A stretch of DNA of 64,000 bases from Sciscionella sediminilitoris (GCF_000737195.2 NZ_JALM01000053.1:1-64000); one strand, 5' to 3'; shown: positions 33,287 through 43,636, counted from the stretch's first letter. Made by a program: numbers and translations. The notes: generated from the sequence alone by a model not told the origin.

Positions 33287-34468
33287 ATGCCTCAATCAGC
33301 GATCGACAATTCGGTTCAGGCGGGGGAGAACGGCACCGGAAGTGAGGTGCTTCGCGTCACACCTCTGGTAGACGGACACAACGATCTGCCGTGGGCGCTG
33401 CGCGAAATGTTCGGTCCGGACGCGGCCACCCGGCTCGGCGAGCTCGACCTGGACACCGATCTGCGGCAGGCCCACCCCGAACTGCACACCGACCTGGTGC
33501 GCGCCGCCGAGGGCGGGCTCGGTGCCCAGTTCTGGTCGGTCTACGTGCCCTGCTCCTACACCGGCTCCAGCGCGGTGACCGCGGTGCTCCAGCAGATCGA
33601 GCTGGCGCACGCGATGGTCCGCCGGTACCCGGACCGGCTCGGCCTGGCCACCACGGCCGCCGAGGCGCGTGAGGTCTTCGCCTCCGGCAGGCTCGCCTCG
33701 CTGCTCGGTGCCGAGGGCGGGCACTGCATCGACGACTCGCTGACCGTGCTGCGCGCGCTCTACCGGCTCGGTGTGCGGTACATGACACTGACCCACAACG
33801 AGAACACCAACTGGGCCGATTCGGCCACCGACGAACCCGCGCACGGCGGGCTCACCGAGTTCGGCCGCCGGGTGGTCGCGGAGATGAACGCGCTCGGCAT
33901 GCTCGTGGATCTCTCGCACGTCGCCGAGTCGACGATGCGGGCCGCACTCGAGGTGAGCTCCGCCCCGGTGATCTTCAGCCACTCCTGCGCCAAGGCGGTG
34001 ACCGACTCGCCGCGCAACGTCCCGGACGACGTGCTGACCACCATGGCCGGGAACGGCGGGGTGTGCATGGTCAGCTTCGTGCCCGGGTTCGTCTCGAAGA
34101 AGATCGCCGCCTGGGACGAGCAGGTGCGCGCGGCGATGGACGCGGCCGGTGACCGCTACGTCGACCTCGGACGGCGCAGCGCGTTCATCGAGACCTGGGA
34201 CGGCCCGCCGCGGCCCCAGGCCACGCTGGAGGACGTGCTCGAACACCTGGACCACGTGCGCGAGGTCGCCGGGATCGAGCACATCGGCCTCGGCGGAGAC
34301 TACGACGGGGTCGCGGCCCAGCCGCGCGGGCTCGAGGACGTCACCGGCTACCGGTTGCTGTTCGACACGCTCGCCGAACGCGGCTGGTCGCGCACCGATC
34401 TCGGCAAGCTCGCCGGGGAGAACGCGCTGCGGGTGCTCGCCGACGCCGAGTCCACGGCGAGCCGCTGA
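33287..34468 (+). CDS. Membrane-dipeptidase-family (M19) dipeptidase
   Basis: A 393-residue zinc dipeptidase of the renal dipeptidase family. Metal ligands are visible: His/Asp in VDGHNDLPWALRE, Glu in LLGAEGGHCIDDS, His in PVIFSHSCAKAV and the motif MLVDLSHVAEST. There is no signal peptide, so it acts in the cytoplasm. The ATG at 33287 was chosen; GAGGAG lies 13 nt upstream, further than usual. It is coupled to the next gene by a 1-nt TGATG overlap. Confidence 0.9.
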   Translation: MPQSAIDNSVQAGENGTGSEVLRVTPLVDGHNDLPWALREMFGPDAATRLGELDLDTDLRQAHPELHTDLVRAAEGGLGAQFWSVYVPCSYTGSSAVTAVLQQIELAHAMVRRYPDRLGLATTAAEAREVFASGRLASLLGAEGGHCIDDSLTVLRALYRLGVRYMTLTHNENTNWADSATDEPAHGGLTEFGRRVVAEMNALGMLVDLSHVAESTMRAALEVSSAPVIFSHSCAKAVTDSPRNVPDDVLTTMAGNGGVCMVSFVPGFVSKKIAAWDEQVRAAMDAAGDRYVDLGRRSAFIETWDGPPRPQATLEDVLEHLDHVREVAGIEHIGLGGDYDGVAAQPRGLEDVTGYRLLFDTLAERGWSRTDLGKLAGENALRVLADAESTASR

Positions 34469-35238
34469 TGAGCGGGGACGCGCGCTGGATCCTCGACCCG
34501 GCAACCCGCGGCCCGGTGCCCGAACCCGATCTGGTGCTCGGCTACGGGCCGGGGCCGGAACGGGTGGCCGAGGTGCGCCTGCCAGAGGGGAGCGGACCGG
34601 CCCCGCTCGTGCTGGTGCTGCACGGCGGCTACTGGCGGGCCAAGCACGACCGCGGCTACCTGGGGTCGCTGTGCGCCGAACTGACCGCCCGCGGATACCT
34701 CACCGCGAACGTGGAGTACCACCGCAGCGGTCAGCCCGGCGGTGGCTGGCCGGGGACCGCCGAGGACGTGCGCGCGGCCGTGCACGCCCTGCCCGCCCGG
34801 ATCGCGGAGGCGGCACCGGGGCGGAGCGGTGACACGGTGCTGCTCGGGCATTCCGCGGGCGGGCACCTCGCGCTGCTCACCGCGCACGAGGGGATCACCG
34901 GGATCCTCGCCCTTGCCGCGGTCAGCGATCTCGCCGAGACCGCGCGGCAGCGGCTGGACGAGGGCGCGGCACAGGAGTTCATGGGCGGTGAGCCCGCGGA
35001 GCTGCCCGAGGCGTACGCGGCGGCCGATCCGCTGCGTCAAGGTCCGCCCGCGGCCCGCACCGTGCTGGTGCACGGGGATGCCGACGATCGGGTACCGCAC
35101 GAGTTCAGCGTGCGCTATGCCGAGCGGTTCGGTGCGCGGCTGCACACCGTGCCCGGGGCGGACCATTTCGACCTCGTCGCGCCCGGTTCGCCCGGGTTCG
35201 CCGCGGTACTCGAAGCGCTGCCGGAGCTGACGGGCTGA
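34468..35238 (+). CDS. Alpha/beta-hydrolase (kynurenine-formamidase-like)
   Basis: A 256-residue serine hydrolase. The oxyanion-hole motif [14 protein letters not shown] and the nucleophile elbow [11 protein letters not shown] are present, with Asp in HGDADDRVP and His in GADHFDL near the end. The HGGxW motif is typical of kynurenine formamidase and related esterases, but no kynurenine pathway genes are nearby. It is translationally coupled to the dipeptidase, so the two may act on one substrate such as an acylated dipeptide (inference). Confidence 0.85.
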   Translation: MSGDARWILDPATRGPVPEPDLVLGYGPGPERVAEVRLPEGSGPAPLVLVLHGGYWRAKHDRGYLGSLCAELTARGYLTANVEYHRSGQPGGGWPGTAEDVRAAVHALPARIAEAAPGRSGDTVLLGHSAGGHLALLTAHEGITGILALAAVSDLAETARQRLDEGAAQEFMGGEPAELPEAYAAADPLRQGPPAARTVLVHGDADDRVPHEFSVRYAERFGARLHTVPGADHFDLVAPGSPGFAAVLEALPELTG

Positions 35239-35245
35239 GCGAGGT

Positions 35246-35914
35246 TCAGCGGCTGCCGTCGCGCTGGGAGAGCATCGAGATCCCGACCGGCGGCAGCCCG
35301 ACCGCGCTCGCCAGCAGGCCGCAGAACGCCTCGGTGTGCGCGGCCAGATCGGTGCCGAGCGGGGTCCAGGAGGCTCGCACCTCGAGATCGCAGGCGTGCT
35401 CCGGGCCCGCGATGTCGCCGAAGCGCGCCGAGGTGGTCTGGGTGACGGTTCCGCCGAGTGCGGTGAACGAGGCACCGCACTGTTCGAGGCCCTCGGTGAG
35501 CCAGGACCAGCCGACCTCGGGCAGCAGCGGATCGGCGGCGAGCTCGCTGTCCACGTCCGCGCGCAGGAAACCGACCAGGCGCAGCACCCCGTCCCAGGAC
35601 TCCTGGCCGTCCGGATCGTGCAGCAGGATCAGCCGCGCGGTCGCCGCGTCCTCCTCGTCCTCACCCGGACCGTCGATCTCGCAGCCGATGCCGAAGGCGT
35701 AGGGCGCGAGCCGCTGCGGCGCCTTGATCCGCTTCAGGCTGATCTCGGCGCGCGGCTTGTAGGACACCAGCGAACGGACCGCCTCGAGGAACATCGGCGG
35801 CCCCTGCAGTCCTGTGCGATCCGAACCCCCGTCCGGCGCGGTGAACGCCTCGCCGTTGCCGGTCTCGGTACCAGTGGTAGTCGGAGTCACGTCCGGCACT
35901 GTAAGCCCGAGCAC
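35246..35914 (-). CDS. DUF3000 family protein
   Basis: A 222-residue protein of an actinobacteria-restricted family, found next to ribonuclease D and hemE in many genomes. The conserved core is [20 protein letters not shown] followed by AFGIGCEI and acidic blocks. The first 35 residues are variable, and GTG codons downstream of the ATG could be the real start. No signal peptide or catalytic motif is seen. Function unknown; the neighbourhood hints at a link to haem or RNA metabolism. Confidence 0.85.
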   Translation of the reverse strand: MLGLTVPDVTPTTTGTETGNGEAFTAPDGGSDRTGLQGPPMFLEAVRSLVSYKPRAEISLKRIKAPQRLAPYAFGIGCEIDGPGEDEEDAATARLILLHDPDGQESWDGVLRLVGFLRADVDSELAADPLLPEVGWSWLTEGLEQCGASFTALGGTVTQTTSARFGDIAGPEHACDLEVRASWTPLGTDLAAHTEAFCGLLASAVGLPPVGISMLSQRDGSR

Positions 35915-35989
35915 CGACTCTTACCGGCTAGGCGCGCCGATCGGCGGTGGTGGGAGGATGAGCTCACCGAGACCGAGATTGGGGACGCT

Positions 35990-37039
35990 GTGCCGAACAA
36001 CCGCCGTGACCTGGCCGAAGCTCCGTTCCTGCGCGCGGCGCGCGGGGAACGCCCGGAACGGACACCGGTGTGGTTCATGCGCCAGGCTGGGCGATCCCTC
36101 CCCGAGTACCACGAGGTGCGCGCCGGCGCCCCCATGCTGCAGTCCTGCCTGACCCCGGATGTGGCGCGCGAGATCACCATGCAGCCGGTGCGCAGGCACG
36201 GGGTGGACGCGGCGGTGCTGTACTCGGACATCATGGTCCCGCTGTACGCGGCGGGGATCGAGCTGGAGATCACTCCCGGGGTGGGGCCGGTGATCGCCGA
36301 ACCGGTGCGCACCCGCGCGGACGTGGAACGGCTGCCCGAGCTCGATCCCGCGGCGCTGGCCCCGATCGCCGAGGCGGTCCGGCTGCTGACCGGCGAACTG
36401 GGCGAGGTGCCGCTGATCGGCTTCGCCGGTGCCCCGTTCACCCTGGCCTCCTACCTGGTCGAGGGGGCGCCGAGCAAGACATACGAGCGCACCAAGGCGA
36501 TGATGCTCGGTGACCCGGAGACCTGGAATCTGCTCGCGGCCAAGCTGGCCCGGATGACGAGCACCTTCCTGCGTGTGCAGGCCGAGGCGGGGGTGGACGC
36601 GGTCCAGGTGTTCGACTCCTGGGCGGGCGCCCTTCCCGAGCGGGAGTACCGGGAGTCCGTGCTCCCGCACACCCGGGCGGTGTTCGACAGCATCGGCGAG
36701 TTCGGGGTGCCGCGCATCCACTTCGGCGTGGGCACCGGGGAGCTGCTGCCCGCGATGGCCGAGGCCGGGGTGGACGTGGTCGGGGTCGACTGGCGGATCC
36801 CGCTGGACGAGGCGGCGGCCCGGTTGCGTGCCGCCGGGATCGAGAACCCGGTCGTGCAGGGCAACCTGGACCCGACGGTGCTGTTCGCCGGGGAACAGGT
36901 CGTGGAGCGGGAGACCGCGCGGGTGCTCGCCGAGGGCAAGGCGGCCGCGGGGCACATCTTCAACCTGGGGCACGGGGTGCTGCCGAACACCGATCCCGCG
37001 GAACTGACCAGGCTCGTGGACCTGGTGCACCGCTCGTGA
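35990..37039 (+). CDS. hemE: Uroporphyrinogen III decarboxylase
   Basis: A 349-residue cytoplasmic enzyme removing four carboxyl groups from uroporphyrinogen III to give coproporphyrinogen III. It has the family signatures [19 protein letters not shown] (substrate-binding Arg) and [17 protein letters not shown], with the catalytic Asp in LYSDIMVPL. The GTG at 35990 was chosen from the protein start [13 protein letters not shown]; the upstream site is weak. Its end overlaps hemG by 4 nt. Confidence 0.93.
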   Translation: MPNNRRDLAEAPFLRAARGERPERTPVWFMRQAGRSLPEYHEVRAGAPMLQSCLTPDVAREITMQPVRRHGVDAAVLYSDIMVPLYAAGIELEITPGVGPVIAEPVRTRADVERLPELDPAALAPIAEAVRLLTGELGEVPLIGFAGAPFTLASYLVEGAPSKTYERTKAMMLGDPETWNLLAAKLARMTSTFLRVQAEAGVDAVQVFDSWAGALPEREYRESVLPHTRAVFDSIGEFGVPRIHFGVGTGELLPAMAEAGVDVVGVDWRIPLDEAAARLRAAGIENPVVQGNLDPTVLFAGEQVVERETARVLAEGKAAAGHIFNLGHGVLPNTDPAELTRLVDLVHRS

Positions 37040-38388
37040 GGTTCGCGGTCGTCGGAGCGGGGATCACCGGACTGGTCGCGGCGCACCGGCTGCGTGCGGC
37101 GGGCGCCACGGTGACCGTGTACGAGTCGAGCGAGCGGATCGGCGGCAAACTGCGCACGGCCGCGCTCGAGGCTGCGACGCCGGGAAGTTCGACGCCGGGC
37201 GACTCGGCACTCGATCTGGGTGCGGAGTCCTTCCTCGCCCGCCGTCCCGAAGCGGTCCGGCTCGCCGGGGAACTCGGCCTCGAGGTGGTGCACCCGGGCC
37301 CGGCGCGCGCGGTGATCCGGGCGGGCGGAGCGGAGCATCCGATCCCGGCGGGCACCGTGATGGGGGTGCCGGCCACCAGGGAAGCGGTGCGCGAGATCGT
37401 CGAGCTCACCGAGGAACCGGCGGAACCGGCCGCGATCGGCCCGCAGACCACGGTCGGCGGGCTGCTGCGCGCGCGGCTCGGGGATCAGGTCGTGGACCGG
37501 CTGGTGGATCCGCTGCTGGCCGGGGTGTACGCGGGACGGGCGGACGCGCTGGGGCTGCGCGCCACCATGCCCGGGCTCGCGGAGGCGATCGAGCAGCACG
37601 GCTCGGTGCTGGCCGCCGCGGCCGCGCTGCTCCCGGCGAACCCGTCCTCGGCCCCGGTGTTCGGCGCCGTGCGCGGCGGCTACCGGGCGCTGACCGAGGC
37701 GCTGGACCGGGATGTGCGCACCGGTACGACCGTGCATGCCCTGTCCCGCAACAGAAGCGGCTGGCGGCTCGGGATAGGGGGGCATGGCTCGGCCGAGTAC
37801 GCCGAGGCGGACGGGGTGGTGCTCGCGGTGCCCGCGCCCGCGGCGGCGAAACTGCTCGCCGAGGTCGCTCCGGAGGCGGCGCGCGGCTATGCCGGGATCG
37901 AGCTCGCCTCCATGGCCGTACTGGGTTTCGCCTATCCGGAGACGGTCCCGCTGCCCGAACGGTCCGGGATCCTGCTCGCTTCCGGTGAACGGCGCGCCGA
38001 CGGGACCCCGTTCACCGCCAAGGCCGTCACCTTCTCCTCGCGCAAATGGCCGCACCTGCCACCCGGACTGCTGCGTGCCTCGGTCGGCCGGTTCGGCGAG
38101 GAGGAGCTCCTGCGCGGAACCGACGGCACGCTGATCGAGGCGGTGCGCGCCGATCTGGCCGAGCTGACCGGGATCACCGCGGAACCGGCCGCGGTGCGGG
38201 TGCAGCGCTGGGGCGGGGGACTGCCCCAGTACGGGCCCGGCCACCTGGAACGCGTGCAGCGCATCGAGGCCGCCGTGGCCGCGGTACCCGGTCTCGCGGT
38301 GGCCGGGGCCACATTGCACGGCGTTGGCGTACCTGCGTGCATCGCCACAGCCGACGCGGCTGCGCAACGCCTGCTCGCGGTGGGATGA
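37036..38388 (+). CDS. hemG: Coproporphyrinogen/protoporphyrinogen oxidase (HemY/CgoX type)
   Basis: A 450-residue FAD enzyme. The dinucleotide loop is [20 protein letters not shown] with [12 protein letters not shown] after it, and the C-terminal FAD contact [19 protein letters not shown] is present. With a HemQ partner next to it, the likely reaction is oxidation of coproporphyrinogen III to coproporphyrin III, as in Gram-positive bacteria, so cgoX or hemY are equally apt names. It starts at GTG overlapping the hemE stop. Confidence 0.9.
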   Translation: MRFAVVGAGITGLVAAHRLRAAGATVTVYESSERIGGKLRTAALEAATPGSSTPGDSALDLGAESFLARRPEAVRLAGELGLEVVHPGPARAVIRAGGAEHPIPAGTVMGVPATREAVREIVELTEEPAEPAAIGPQTTVGGLLRARLGDQVVDRLVDPLLAGVYAGRADALGLRATMPGLAEAIEQHGSVLAAAAALLPANPSSAPVFGAVRGGYRALTEALDRDVRTGTTVHALSRNRSGWRLGIGGHGSAEYAEADGVVLAVPAPAAAKLLAEVAPEAARGYAGIELASMAVLGFAYPETVPLPERSGILLASGERRADGTPFTAKAVTFSSRKWPHLPPGLLRASVGRFGEEELLRGTDGTLIEAVRADLAELTGITAEPAAVRVQRWGGGLPQYGPGHLERVQRIEAAVAAVPGLAVAGATLHGVGVPACIATADAAAQRLLAVG

Positions 38389-38395
38389 TCGAGCC

Positions 38396-39085
38396 ATGGC
38401 GAGGCTGAACTACGAAGAGCTCAACAACATGACCCGGTACAGCATGCATTCGGTGTTCCGGGTCGACGGCACCCTGCCCACCGAGCGGGGCCCCGCGGGC
38501 GAGGAGGTGGCGCAGTACCTGGAATCCCTCGAGCAGAAGGACATCGTGGTGCGCGGCACCTACGACGTCTCCGGGCTGCGCGCGGACGCGGACTTCATGG
38601 TGTGGTGGCACGCCGAGCGCATCGAGGACCTGCAGGCGGCGTACGCGGGACTGCGCCGCACCGCGCTCGGCAGGGCGAGCACCCCGGTGTGGAGCCAGAC
38701 CTCGCTGCACCGGCCCGCCGAGTTCAACAAGAGCCACCTTCCCGCGTTCGTCATGGGGGAGGAACCGCGCAAGTTCGTGTGCGTTTACCCGTTCGTGCGC
38801 TCCTACGACTGGTACCTGCTTCCCGATGAGGAGCGGCGCAAGATCCTCGCCGAGCACGGCATGAAGGCCCGCGAGTACCCGGATGTGCGTGCCAACACGG
38901 TGCCCGCCTTCGGTCTCGGCGACTACGAGTGGATCCTCGCCTTCGAGGCGGACGAACTGCACCGGATCGTCGAGCTGATGTGGCTGATGCGCTACACCGA
39001 GGCGCGCAGGCACGTGCGCGAGGAAACCCCCTTCTACACCGGAACCCGCACCCCGATCGCCGAGCTGGTCGCGAACCTGCCGTGA
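38396..39085 (+). CDS. hemQ: Coproheme decarboxylase (HemQ/ChdC)
   Basis: A 229-residue chlorite-dismutase-fold protein that decarboxylates coproheme to haem b with H2O2, the last step of the coproporphyrin-dependent pathway. The active-site Tyr is in [13 protein letters not shown], and the probable proximal His is in LAEHGMKAR. The gene starts 7 nt after hemG and its stop overlaps the CoA-transferase-like start (GTGA). Ferrochelatase is not in this window. Confidence 0.92.
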   Translation: MARLNYEELNNMTRYSMHSVFRVDGTLPTERGPAGEEVAQYLESLEQKDIVVRGTYDVSGLRADADFMVWWHAERIEDLQAAYAGLRRTALGRASTPVWSQTSLHRPAEFNKSHLPAFVMGEEPRKFVCVYPFVRSYDWYLLPDEERRKILAEHGMKAREYPDVRANTVPAFGLGDYEWILAFEADELHRIVELMWLMRYTEARRHVREETPFYTGTRTPIAELVANLP

Positions 39086-40428
39086 CCCCCGAGGAGCTCG
39101 CCGGACTGGTGACCGGTGAGCCATCGCTGCCGGTCACCGTGCACGGCGCCGAACCCGCGCTCGCCGGGCCGTTCCTGGTCGGCACCGCGGCCGCCGCCTG
39201 TGTCGGAGCCACCACCGCGGCCATGGCGGGCTATCACGCGGAACGGGGCGGGGAACCGGGCACGGTCTCCGTGGACCTCGCGCACGCCGCGGAGTCCTTT
39301 CGCAGCGAACGCCATCTGCGGATCCTGGGCGCCGAACCGGAACCGCTGTGGAGCGGGGTCTCCGGGCTCTACCGGTGCGCGGACGGCTGGGTGCGGGTGC
39401 ACGGCAACTATCCGCACCATTCGGCGGCGGCGCTGCGCGCGCTCGGTGCCGGGGACGCCGGTCGGATGACCGCGGTGATCGCCGGGATGCGCGCGGTGGC
39501 CGTGGAGGAAGCGGTGCTCGCCGCGGGCGGCGCGGCCGCGGCGCTGCGTTCCCGTGCGGACTGGCTGGCCCACGAACAGGGCAGGGCACTTGCCGGGGAA
39601 CCGCTCGTCGGATTCGAGCGCCTCGGCCCGGCGCCCGCCCGCGGCGAACCGGCGGGAGCGCGCCCGCTTTCCGGGATCCGGGTACTCGATCTGACCCACG
39701 TGATCGCGGGACCGGTGTGCGGCCGGGTGCTCGCCGCGCACGGTGCCGAGGTACTGCGCATCGACGCCGAGCACTTGCCCGCGGTGCACACGCTGGTGGT
39801 GGACACCGGATTCGGCAAACGCAGCGCGAATCTGGATCTGCGCACCGATGCGGGCCGGGCGCGGCTGCGGGAGCTGGTGGGCGATGCCGATGTGCTCGTG
39901 CAGTCGTATCGGCCGGGATCCCTTGCCGCGAAAGGGTTCGGCGCGCGGGAGCTGGCGGATCTGCGGCCGGGCCTGGTCACCGTGGAACTCGATGCGTACG
40001 GCTGGCGCGGGCCCTGGGCGCGGCGGCGTGGATTCGACAGCCTCGTGCAGCTGGCCTCCGGGATCGCGCACGAGGGCGCGGTCGCCGCGGGGGAGGAGGA
40101 GCCACGTCCGCTTCCCGCGCAGGCACTCGATCACGCCACCGGCTGGCTTGCCGCGCTCGGCGCGGTCACCGCGCTGCGCAGGCGCGCCCGCGGCGGGGGA
40201 TCCTGGCGGGTGCGGCTGTCCCTGGCGCGTACCGGACGGTGGCTGGACAGCTTGGGGCGCAAGGGAATCGAGGCAGCTGACGGGGAAGTCGCGCGCTATC
40301 TGACCGAGACCGGTTCGCCGTTCGGCAGGCTGGCGCATCTCCGGATTCCCGGGGGCATCGAGGGCTGTCCGCCGTACTGGGCACACGGTCCGCGGCCGCG
40401 CGGAGCCGATCCCGCCGAGTGGAGCTGA
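39082..40428 (+). CDS. CaiB/BaiF-type CoA-transferase-like protein with rearranged domains
   Basis: A 448-residue family III CoA-transferase relative. The usual N-terminal signature [20 protein letters not shown] lies at residue 198, not at the start, and the catalytic-Asp segment [10 protein letters not shown] (Asp350) is near the end. Residues 30-125 instead resemble what normally follows: [20 protein letters not shown] and [20 protein letters not shown]. The protein thus looks like C-terminal half first, then N-terminal half, as in a circular permutation or truncated duplication. It is coupled to hemQ by a GTGA overlap, though no haem role is known for this family. CoA substrate unknown. 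Confidence 0.75.
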   Translation: MTPEELAGLVTGEPSLPVTVHGAEPALAGPFLVGTAAAACVGATTAAMAGYHAERGGEPGTVSVDLAHAAESFRSERHLRILGAEPEPLWSGVSGLYRCADGWVRVHGNYPHHSAAALRALGAGDAGRMTAVIAGMRAVAVEEAVLAAGGAAAALRSRADWLAHEQGRALAGEPLVGFERLGPAPARGEPAGARPLSGIRVLDLTHVIAGPVCGRVLAAHGAEVLRIDAEHLPAVHTLVVDTGFGKRSANLDLRTDAGRARLRELVGDADVLVQSYRPGSLAAKGFGARELADLRPGLVTVELDAYGWRGPWARRRGFDSLVQLASGIAHEGAVAAGEEEPRPLPAQALDHATGWLAALGAVTALRRRARGGGSWRVRLSLARTGRWLDSLGRKGIEAADGEVARYLTETGSPFGRLAHLRIPGGIEGCPPYWAHGPRPRGADPAEWS

Positions 40429-40462
40429 GCCGGAACGAGGTTTTCCGGGTAATCGTTCTCTT

Positions 40463-40504
40463 GGGCCGCCGGCGTCGTACCCCCAGCGACGACGCCGACG
40501 GCCC
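40463..40504. terminator. Strong hairpin, probable bidirectional terminator
   Basis: GGGCCGCCGGCGTCGT (40463-40478) pairs with 40489-40504 at 15 of 16 positions across a 10-nt loop. It lies between the CoA-transferase-like stop and the convergent msrB stop. No U-run follows, as is common for high-GC actinobacterial terminators. The rest of the 214-bp gap is AT-richer but featureless. Confidence 0.75.
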
Positions 40505-40642
40505 TGTTACCGCTGTTCGCGGATTAGTACCGCCGTCCCGGCACAGTCATTCATATTCGTGAAAACCACGCGGCGTGACAAGACCGTTTCACCTAGATTT
40601 AAGGTTCGCTAGCCACGAAGTGGGAGGTTGCGTGCACAGCCG

Positions 40643-41077
40643 CTACGAATCGCTACCGTCAGTAGGCGAAAGTCGTAGCGCGATGGAGTTGATGCAATAC
40701 CGTTGGTCAGTGGGGGTCTGATAGCCCTCGCCCTCGAAGACGTGGCCGAGGTGGCTGTGGCAATGGGCGCACAGCACTTCGACGCGCCGCATCCCGAGCG
40801 AATTGTCCTCGCGCAGCAGTACCGCCTCGCTCTCCGCGGGGTCGTAGAAGGACGGCCAGCCGCAGTGCGAATGGAATTTCGTGGTGCTGCGGAACAGTTC
40901 CGCCCCGCAGGCGCGGCATTCGTAGACGCCCTCGGTCTCGGTGTCGGTGTACTCGCCGGTATAGGGGCGCTCGGTGGCCGCCTCGCGCAGCACGGCGTAC
41001 TCGGCGGGGCTGAGCTCGCTGCGCCATTCCTGTTCGGTCTTGACGATCCGCGGACCGGGCTCGGCTTCTTGTCGCAT
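40643..41077 (-). CDS. msrB: Peptide-methionine (R)-S-oxide reductase
   Basis: A 144-residue cytoplasmic repair enzyme reducing methionine-R-sulfoxide. Zinc cysteine pairs are CRAC and CAHC, the family block is HSHCGWPSFYDP, and the catalytic Cys is in QRYCINSIALR. It sits at the end of the haem cluster, a position conserved in actinobacteria. No msrA is in the window. Confidence 0.94.
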   Translation of the reverse strand: MRQEAEPGPRIVKTEQEWRSELSPAEYAVLREAATERPYTGEYTDTETEGVYECRACGAELFRSTTKFHSHCGWPSFYDPAESEAVLLREDNSLGMRRVEVLCAHCHSHLGHVFEGEGYQTPTDQRYCINSIALRLSPTDGSDS

Positions 41078-41102
41078 ACCGCCAACGGTACGCGCGAGCC
41101 GG

Positions 41103-41387
41103 TCAGCCGAACACGGCGAGCATCTCCGCGATCGCGCGTATCACGGTGAAAACCACGCCGAACAGGATCAGCCCGACCAGCAGTACCGCGGTCATCCGGC
41201 GATGCCCGGTCGCCCGGTTGGCGGAGTCGGCGAACCGGGCGACCCCGCCCAGCTGCCCCTCCACGGTGTAGGTCGGCCGTGCCTCGCGCATCCGGTGCAG
41301 GTGCTCGGCGAACGCCACCGCTTCGGGGTCCTCCGGGTCGAGGCCGAGCAGCTCGTCGTCGAAGAGCTCGCGCGGTCCCTGCGGCAT
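41103..41387 (-). CDS. 94-residue tail-anchored membrane protein
   Basis: Unrecognised small protein. The first 60 residues are acidic then polar (LFDDELLGLDPEDPEAVAFA), with one hydrophobic helix near the C-terminus (MTAVLLVGLILFGVVFTVIR, about residues 65-84), so it is probably anchored by its tail. Its stop is 26 nt before the msrB start, so the two may be one transcript. Actinobacteria have many such proteins beside msrB; function unknown. Confidence 0.72.
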   Translation of the reverse strand: MPQGPRELFDDELLGLDPEDPEAVAFAEHLHRMREARPTYTVEGQLGGVARFADSANRATGHRRMTAVLLVGLILFGVVFTVIRAIAEMLAVFG

Positions 41388-41406
41388 GGGACCTACGGTA
41401 AGCCGG

Positions 41407-42255
41407 TCAGGAGTGCTTGACCAGTCCCCGGTCGATGACCACGTCCCCGTCCTCGTTCACCGTCTGGAAGGCGGTGCCGTCCCCGGTGGACCAGGTGCGC
41501 ACGGTCAGATCCTGACCGGGGAACACGGGTTTGGTGAACCGGCCCTCGATGTGCCGCAACCGGCTCGCGTCGCCCCCGCACACCTCGCCGACCAGCAGCC
41601 GGGTGGTGATCCCGTAGGTGGCCAGCCCGTGCAGGATCGGCCGGTCGAAGCCCGCGGCCTTGGCGAAGGTGGGATCGGAGTGCAGCGGGTTGCGGTCGCC
41701 GGTGAGCCGGTAGATCAACGCCTGGTTCACCGCGGTCCGGAAGGAGACCTCGGCATCGGGTGCGCGCTCGGGAACGGGGGAGTCCGGATTGGCGCCCCGG
41801 TCACCGCCCCAGCCGCCCTCGCCCCGGATGAACACACTGGTGCGCGTGGTGAACAGGTCGTCGCCCCGCTCGTCGCTCGCGGTGAACGAGGTCTCCAGCA
41901 GCGCGCCCTTGGTCTTGTCGTAGAGCCCGGTCACCTCGGAACGCAGGCTGATCCTCCCCTCGGCGGGCAGCGGCCGGTGCAGGGTGAGCGCCTGTTCGGC
42001 GTGCAGCAGCTTGGTGAAGTCCACGCCCTCCAGTGCGGTGTTCGGCGGGCCGTCGAACTGGGCGAGCACGATCGCCAGCGAGGGGATCGCCTGCTGCGCG
42101 ATCTCGGCGCTGTTCTCCGTGGTGAACGGCAGCTCGCGGAGCGGATCGTCCTGTCCCGCGCCGACCGCGACCGCGTAGAGCAGGCTGTCGGTGCTGCTCC
42201 AGGTTCGGTCCCACGGGCCGGTGACGGTACCGACGACATCGTGGCGCAACGCCAT
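41407..42255 (-). CDS. MaoC-family (R)-specific enoyl-CoA hydratase
   Basis: A 282-residue double-hotdog hydratase of the hydratase-2 type, which adds water to trans-2-enoyl-CoA. The catalytic motif is in the C-terminal hotdog: YRLTGDRNPLHSDPTFAKAA with Asp and His, then GFDRPILHG. The N-terminal hotdog (residues 1-130) lacks these residues, as is normal for the family. AAGGAG precedes the ATG. A TetR gene diverges 99 bp upstream. Fatty-acid or steroid side-chain oxidation is the likely role. Confidence 0.88.
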   Translation of the reverse strand: MALRHDVVGTVTGPWDRTWSSTDSLLYAVAVGAGQDDPLRELPFTTENSAEIAQQAIPSLAIVLAQFDGPPNTALEGVDFTKLLHAEQALTLHRPLPAEGRISLRSEVTGLYDKTKGALLETSFTASDERGDDLFTTRTSVFIRGEGGWGGDRGANPDSPVPERAPDAEVSFRTAVNQALIYRLTGDRNPLHSDPTFAKAAGFDRPILHGLATYGITTRLLVGEVCGGDASRLRHIEGRFTKPVFPGQDLTVRTWSTGDGTAFQTVNEDGDVVIDRGLVKHS

Positions 42256-42354
42256 TGTTCTCGCTCCTTCGCTCGTTCCCGAAAAACCGAACATCGTTAG
42301 GTTTACTGTACCCTCGGCGGTCAAGGGCCGGCCCATCGGCAGGAGGGAGCGAGC

Positions 42355-43002
42355 GTGCCGCGACCGTCCACGCCGCTGCTCTCCGGGGCGGTGATCAAGG
42401 CGAAGGCACTCGAGATCCTGGACAGCGAGGGACTCGAGGGGCTCACCATGCGACGGATCGCCACCGCGCTCGGGGTGCGGGCGGCTTCGTTGTACGGGCA
42501 CGTGGCCACCAAGGACGAACTGCTCGACTCGCTGGTCGACGATCTCGCCGCGCGGGTGGACATCGCCGATGCGCTGCGGCAGCGGGACTGGGTCGGCGGA
42601 CTGCGCGCCTGGGCACGTTCCTACCGGGCACTGCTGGCCGAACATCCCAATCTGGTCCCGTTCCTCGCGCGCGGGCCGCGCAGCCGGCCCGCCTCGCTGC
42701 GCCAGGCCGATGCCATCCACGGCGCCCTGCTCGCCGCGGGCTGGCCACCCCGCTACGCCACGATGGTGGGCGCCTCGGTGAGCTATCTGGTGATCGGTGC
42801 GGCGATGACCCAGTACTCCGGCGGATTCTCCGAGGGGTTCTCCGATGACGTTCGGGTCTACCTCGACCGGTACCCGAACCTCTACGACGCGCACCGCCTG
42901 CACGCGCACGCCGCCGAGATCGACGGTGAGTCGTTCGAGGTGGCATTGGAAGCGGCCCTGGACGGGTTCCGGGCGCTGTTCGAACGGCTGAAATCCGGCT
43001 GA
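42355..43002 (+). CDS. TetR-family regulator
   Basis: A 215-residue TetR protein of the TetR(C)-like class: ILDSEGLEGLTMRRIATALG, then VRAASLYGHVATKDEL for the recognition helix. It starts at GTG with AGGAGGG 8 nt upstream. It diverges from the MaoC hydratase gene, its likely target. A GGTTTACTGTACC stretch lies in the gap but shows no strong symmetry. Confidence 0.88.
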   Translation: MPRPSTPLLSGAVIKAKALEILDSEGLEGLTMRRIATALGVRAASLYGHVATKDELLDSLVDDLAARVDIADALRQRDWVGGLRAWARSYRALLAEHPNLVPFLARGPRSRPASLRQADAIHGALLAAGWPPRYATMVGASVSYLVIGAAMTQYSGGFSEGFSDDVRVYLDRYPNLYDAHRLHAHAAEIDGESFEVALEAALDGFRALFERLKSG

Positions 43003-43027
43003 CCACTCGGGTTCCGGGTTGCGGTGC

Positions 43028-43636
43028 TCACTTCGCGCGCAGCGTGCCCACCGCCGCGTTCGCGGCCTGTTTCGCGCGCTGGCACAGGAAATCCTCGCCC
43101 CTGGATTCCTCGGCGGCGTCCTCGCGGTAGAGCACGTCGAGTGCCTGGCCGCTGCGCACGCCGACGGTGACCGTGCAGAAATCCGATCCGGGCGGGGCAT
43201 CGGTGGGCCGGTTCTGGAAGGCGGGCAGGCCCGCGACGGTGGTCTTGCGCACCGAGCCCGCGACCTTGCCGGGGCCGAAGAACTCGAGTCCCTTGCTGCT
43301 CACCGCGGTCAGCAGCAGGCCGAGGTGGCTCTGTTCGCTGGTGTAACCGCACATGGGGGCGTTGTCCAGCACCTCGTTGCGTGCCGGGCTGCCCTTGGCC
43401 GGCATCCCGATCGCGCTCGCCTTGGCCGCGCTGAGCAGGCCGCACGGATCGGCGCCCGCGAGGTCGATCCCGTTGCCCGCCTTGGACTGCGGTGCGGAAC
43501 TGGGCGCGCTGGACAGGGCCGGGCTGCTCGGTGCCGGGGACTGCTCGGCCGGCGTGGAGTGCGGTGTTCCCGAGCAGGCCGTCGCGAGGACGGCGGCGCA
43601 GGCGAGGACGCAGGCGGACAGGGTTCGGCTGTGCAC
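43028..43636 (-). CDS. DUF3558-type lipoprotein
   Basis: A 202-residue exported lipoprotein. A signal peptide ends in the lipobox LATAC (Cys at 21), followed by a Ser/Pro/Ala-rich linker to about residue 55. The mature domain resembles DUF3558, with DPCGLLSAAKASAIGMPA, a conserved cysteine pair (DPC and MCGY) and a later disulfide region. DUF3558 lipoproteins are common in Pseudonocardiaceae; function unknown. It may share a transcript with the next hydrolase-like lipoprotein. Confidence 0.82.
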   Translation of the reverse strand: MHSRTLSACVLACAAVLATACSGTPHSTPAEQSPAPSSPALSSAPSSAPQSKAGNGIDLAGADPCGLLSAAKASAIGMPAKGSPARNEVLDNAPMCGYTSEQSHLGLLLTAVSSKGLEFFGPGKVAGSVRKTTVAGLPAFQNRPTDAPPGSDFCTVTVGVRSGQALDVLYREDAAEESRGEDFLCQRAKQAANAAVGTLRAK

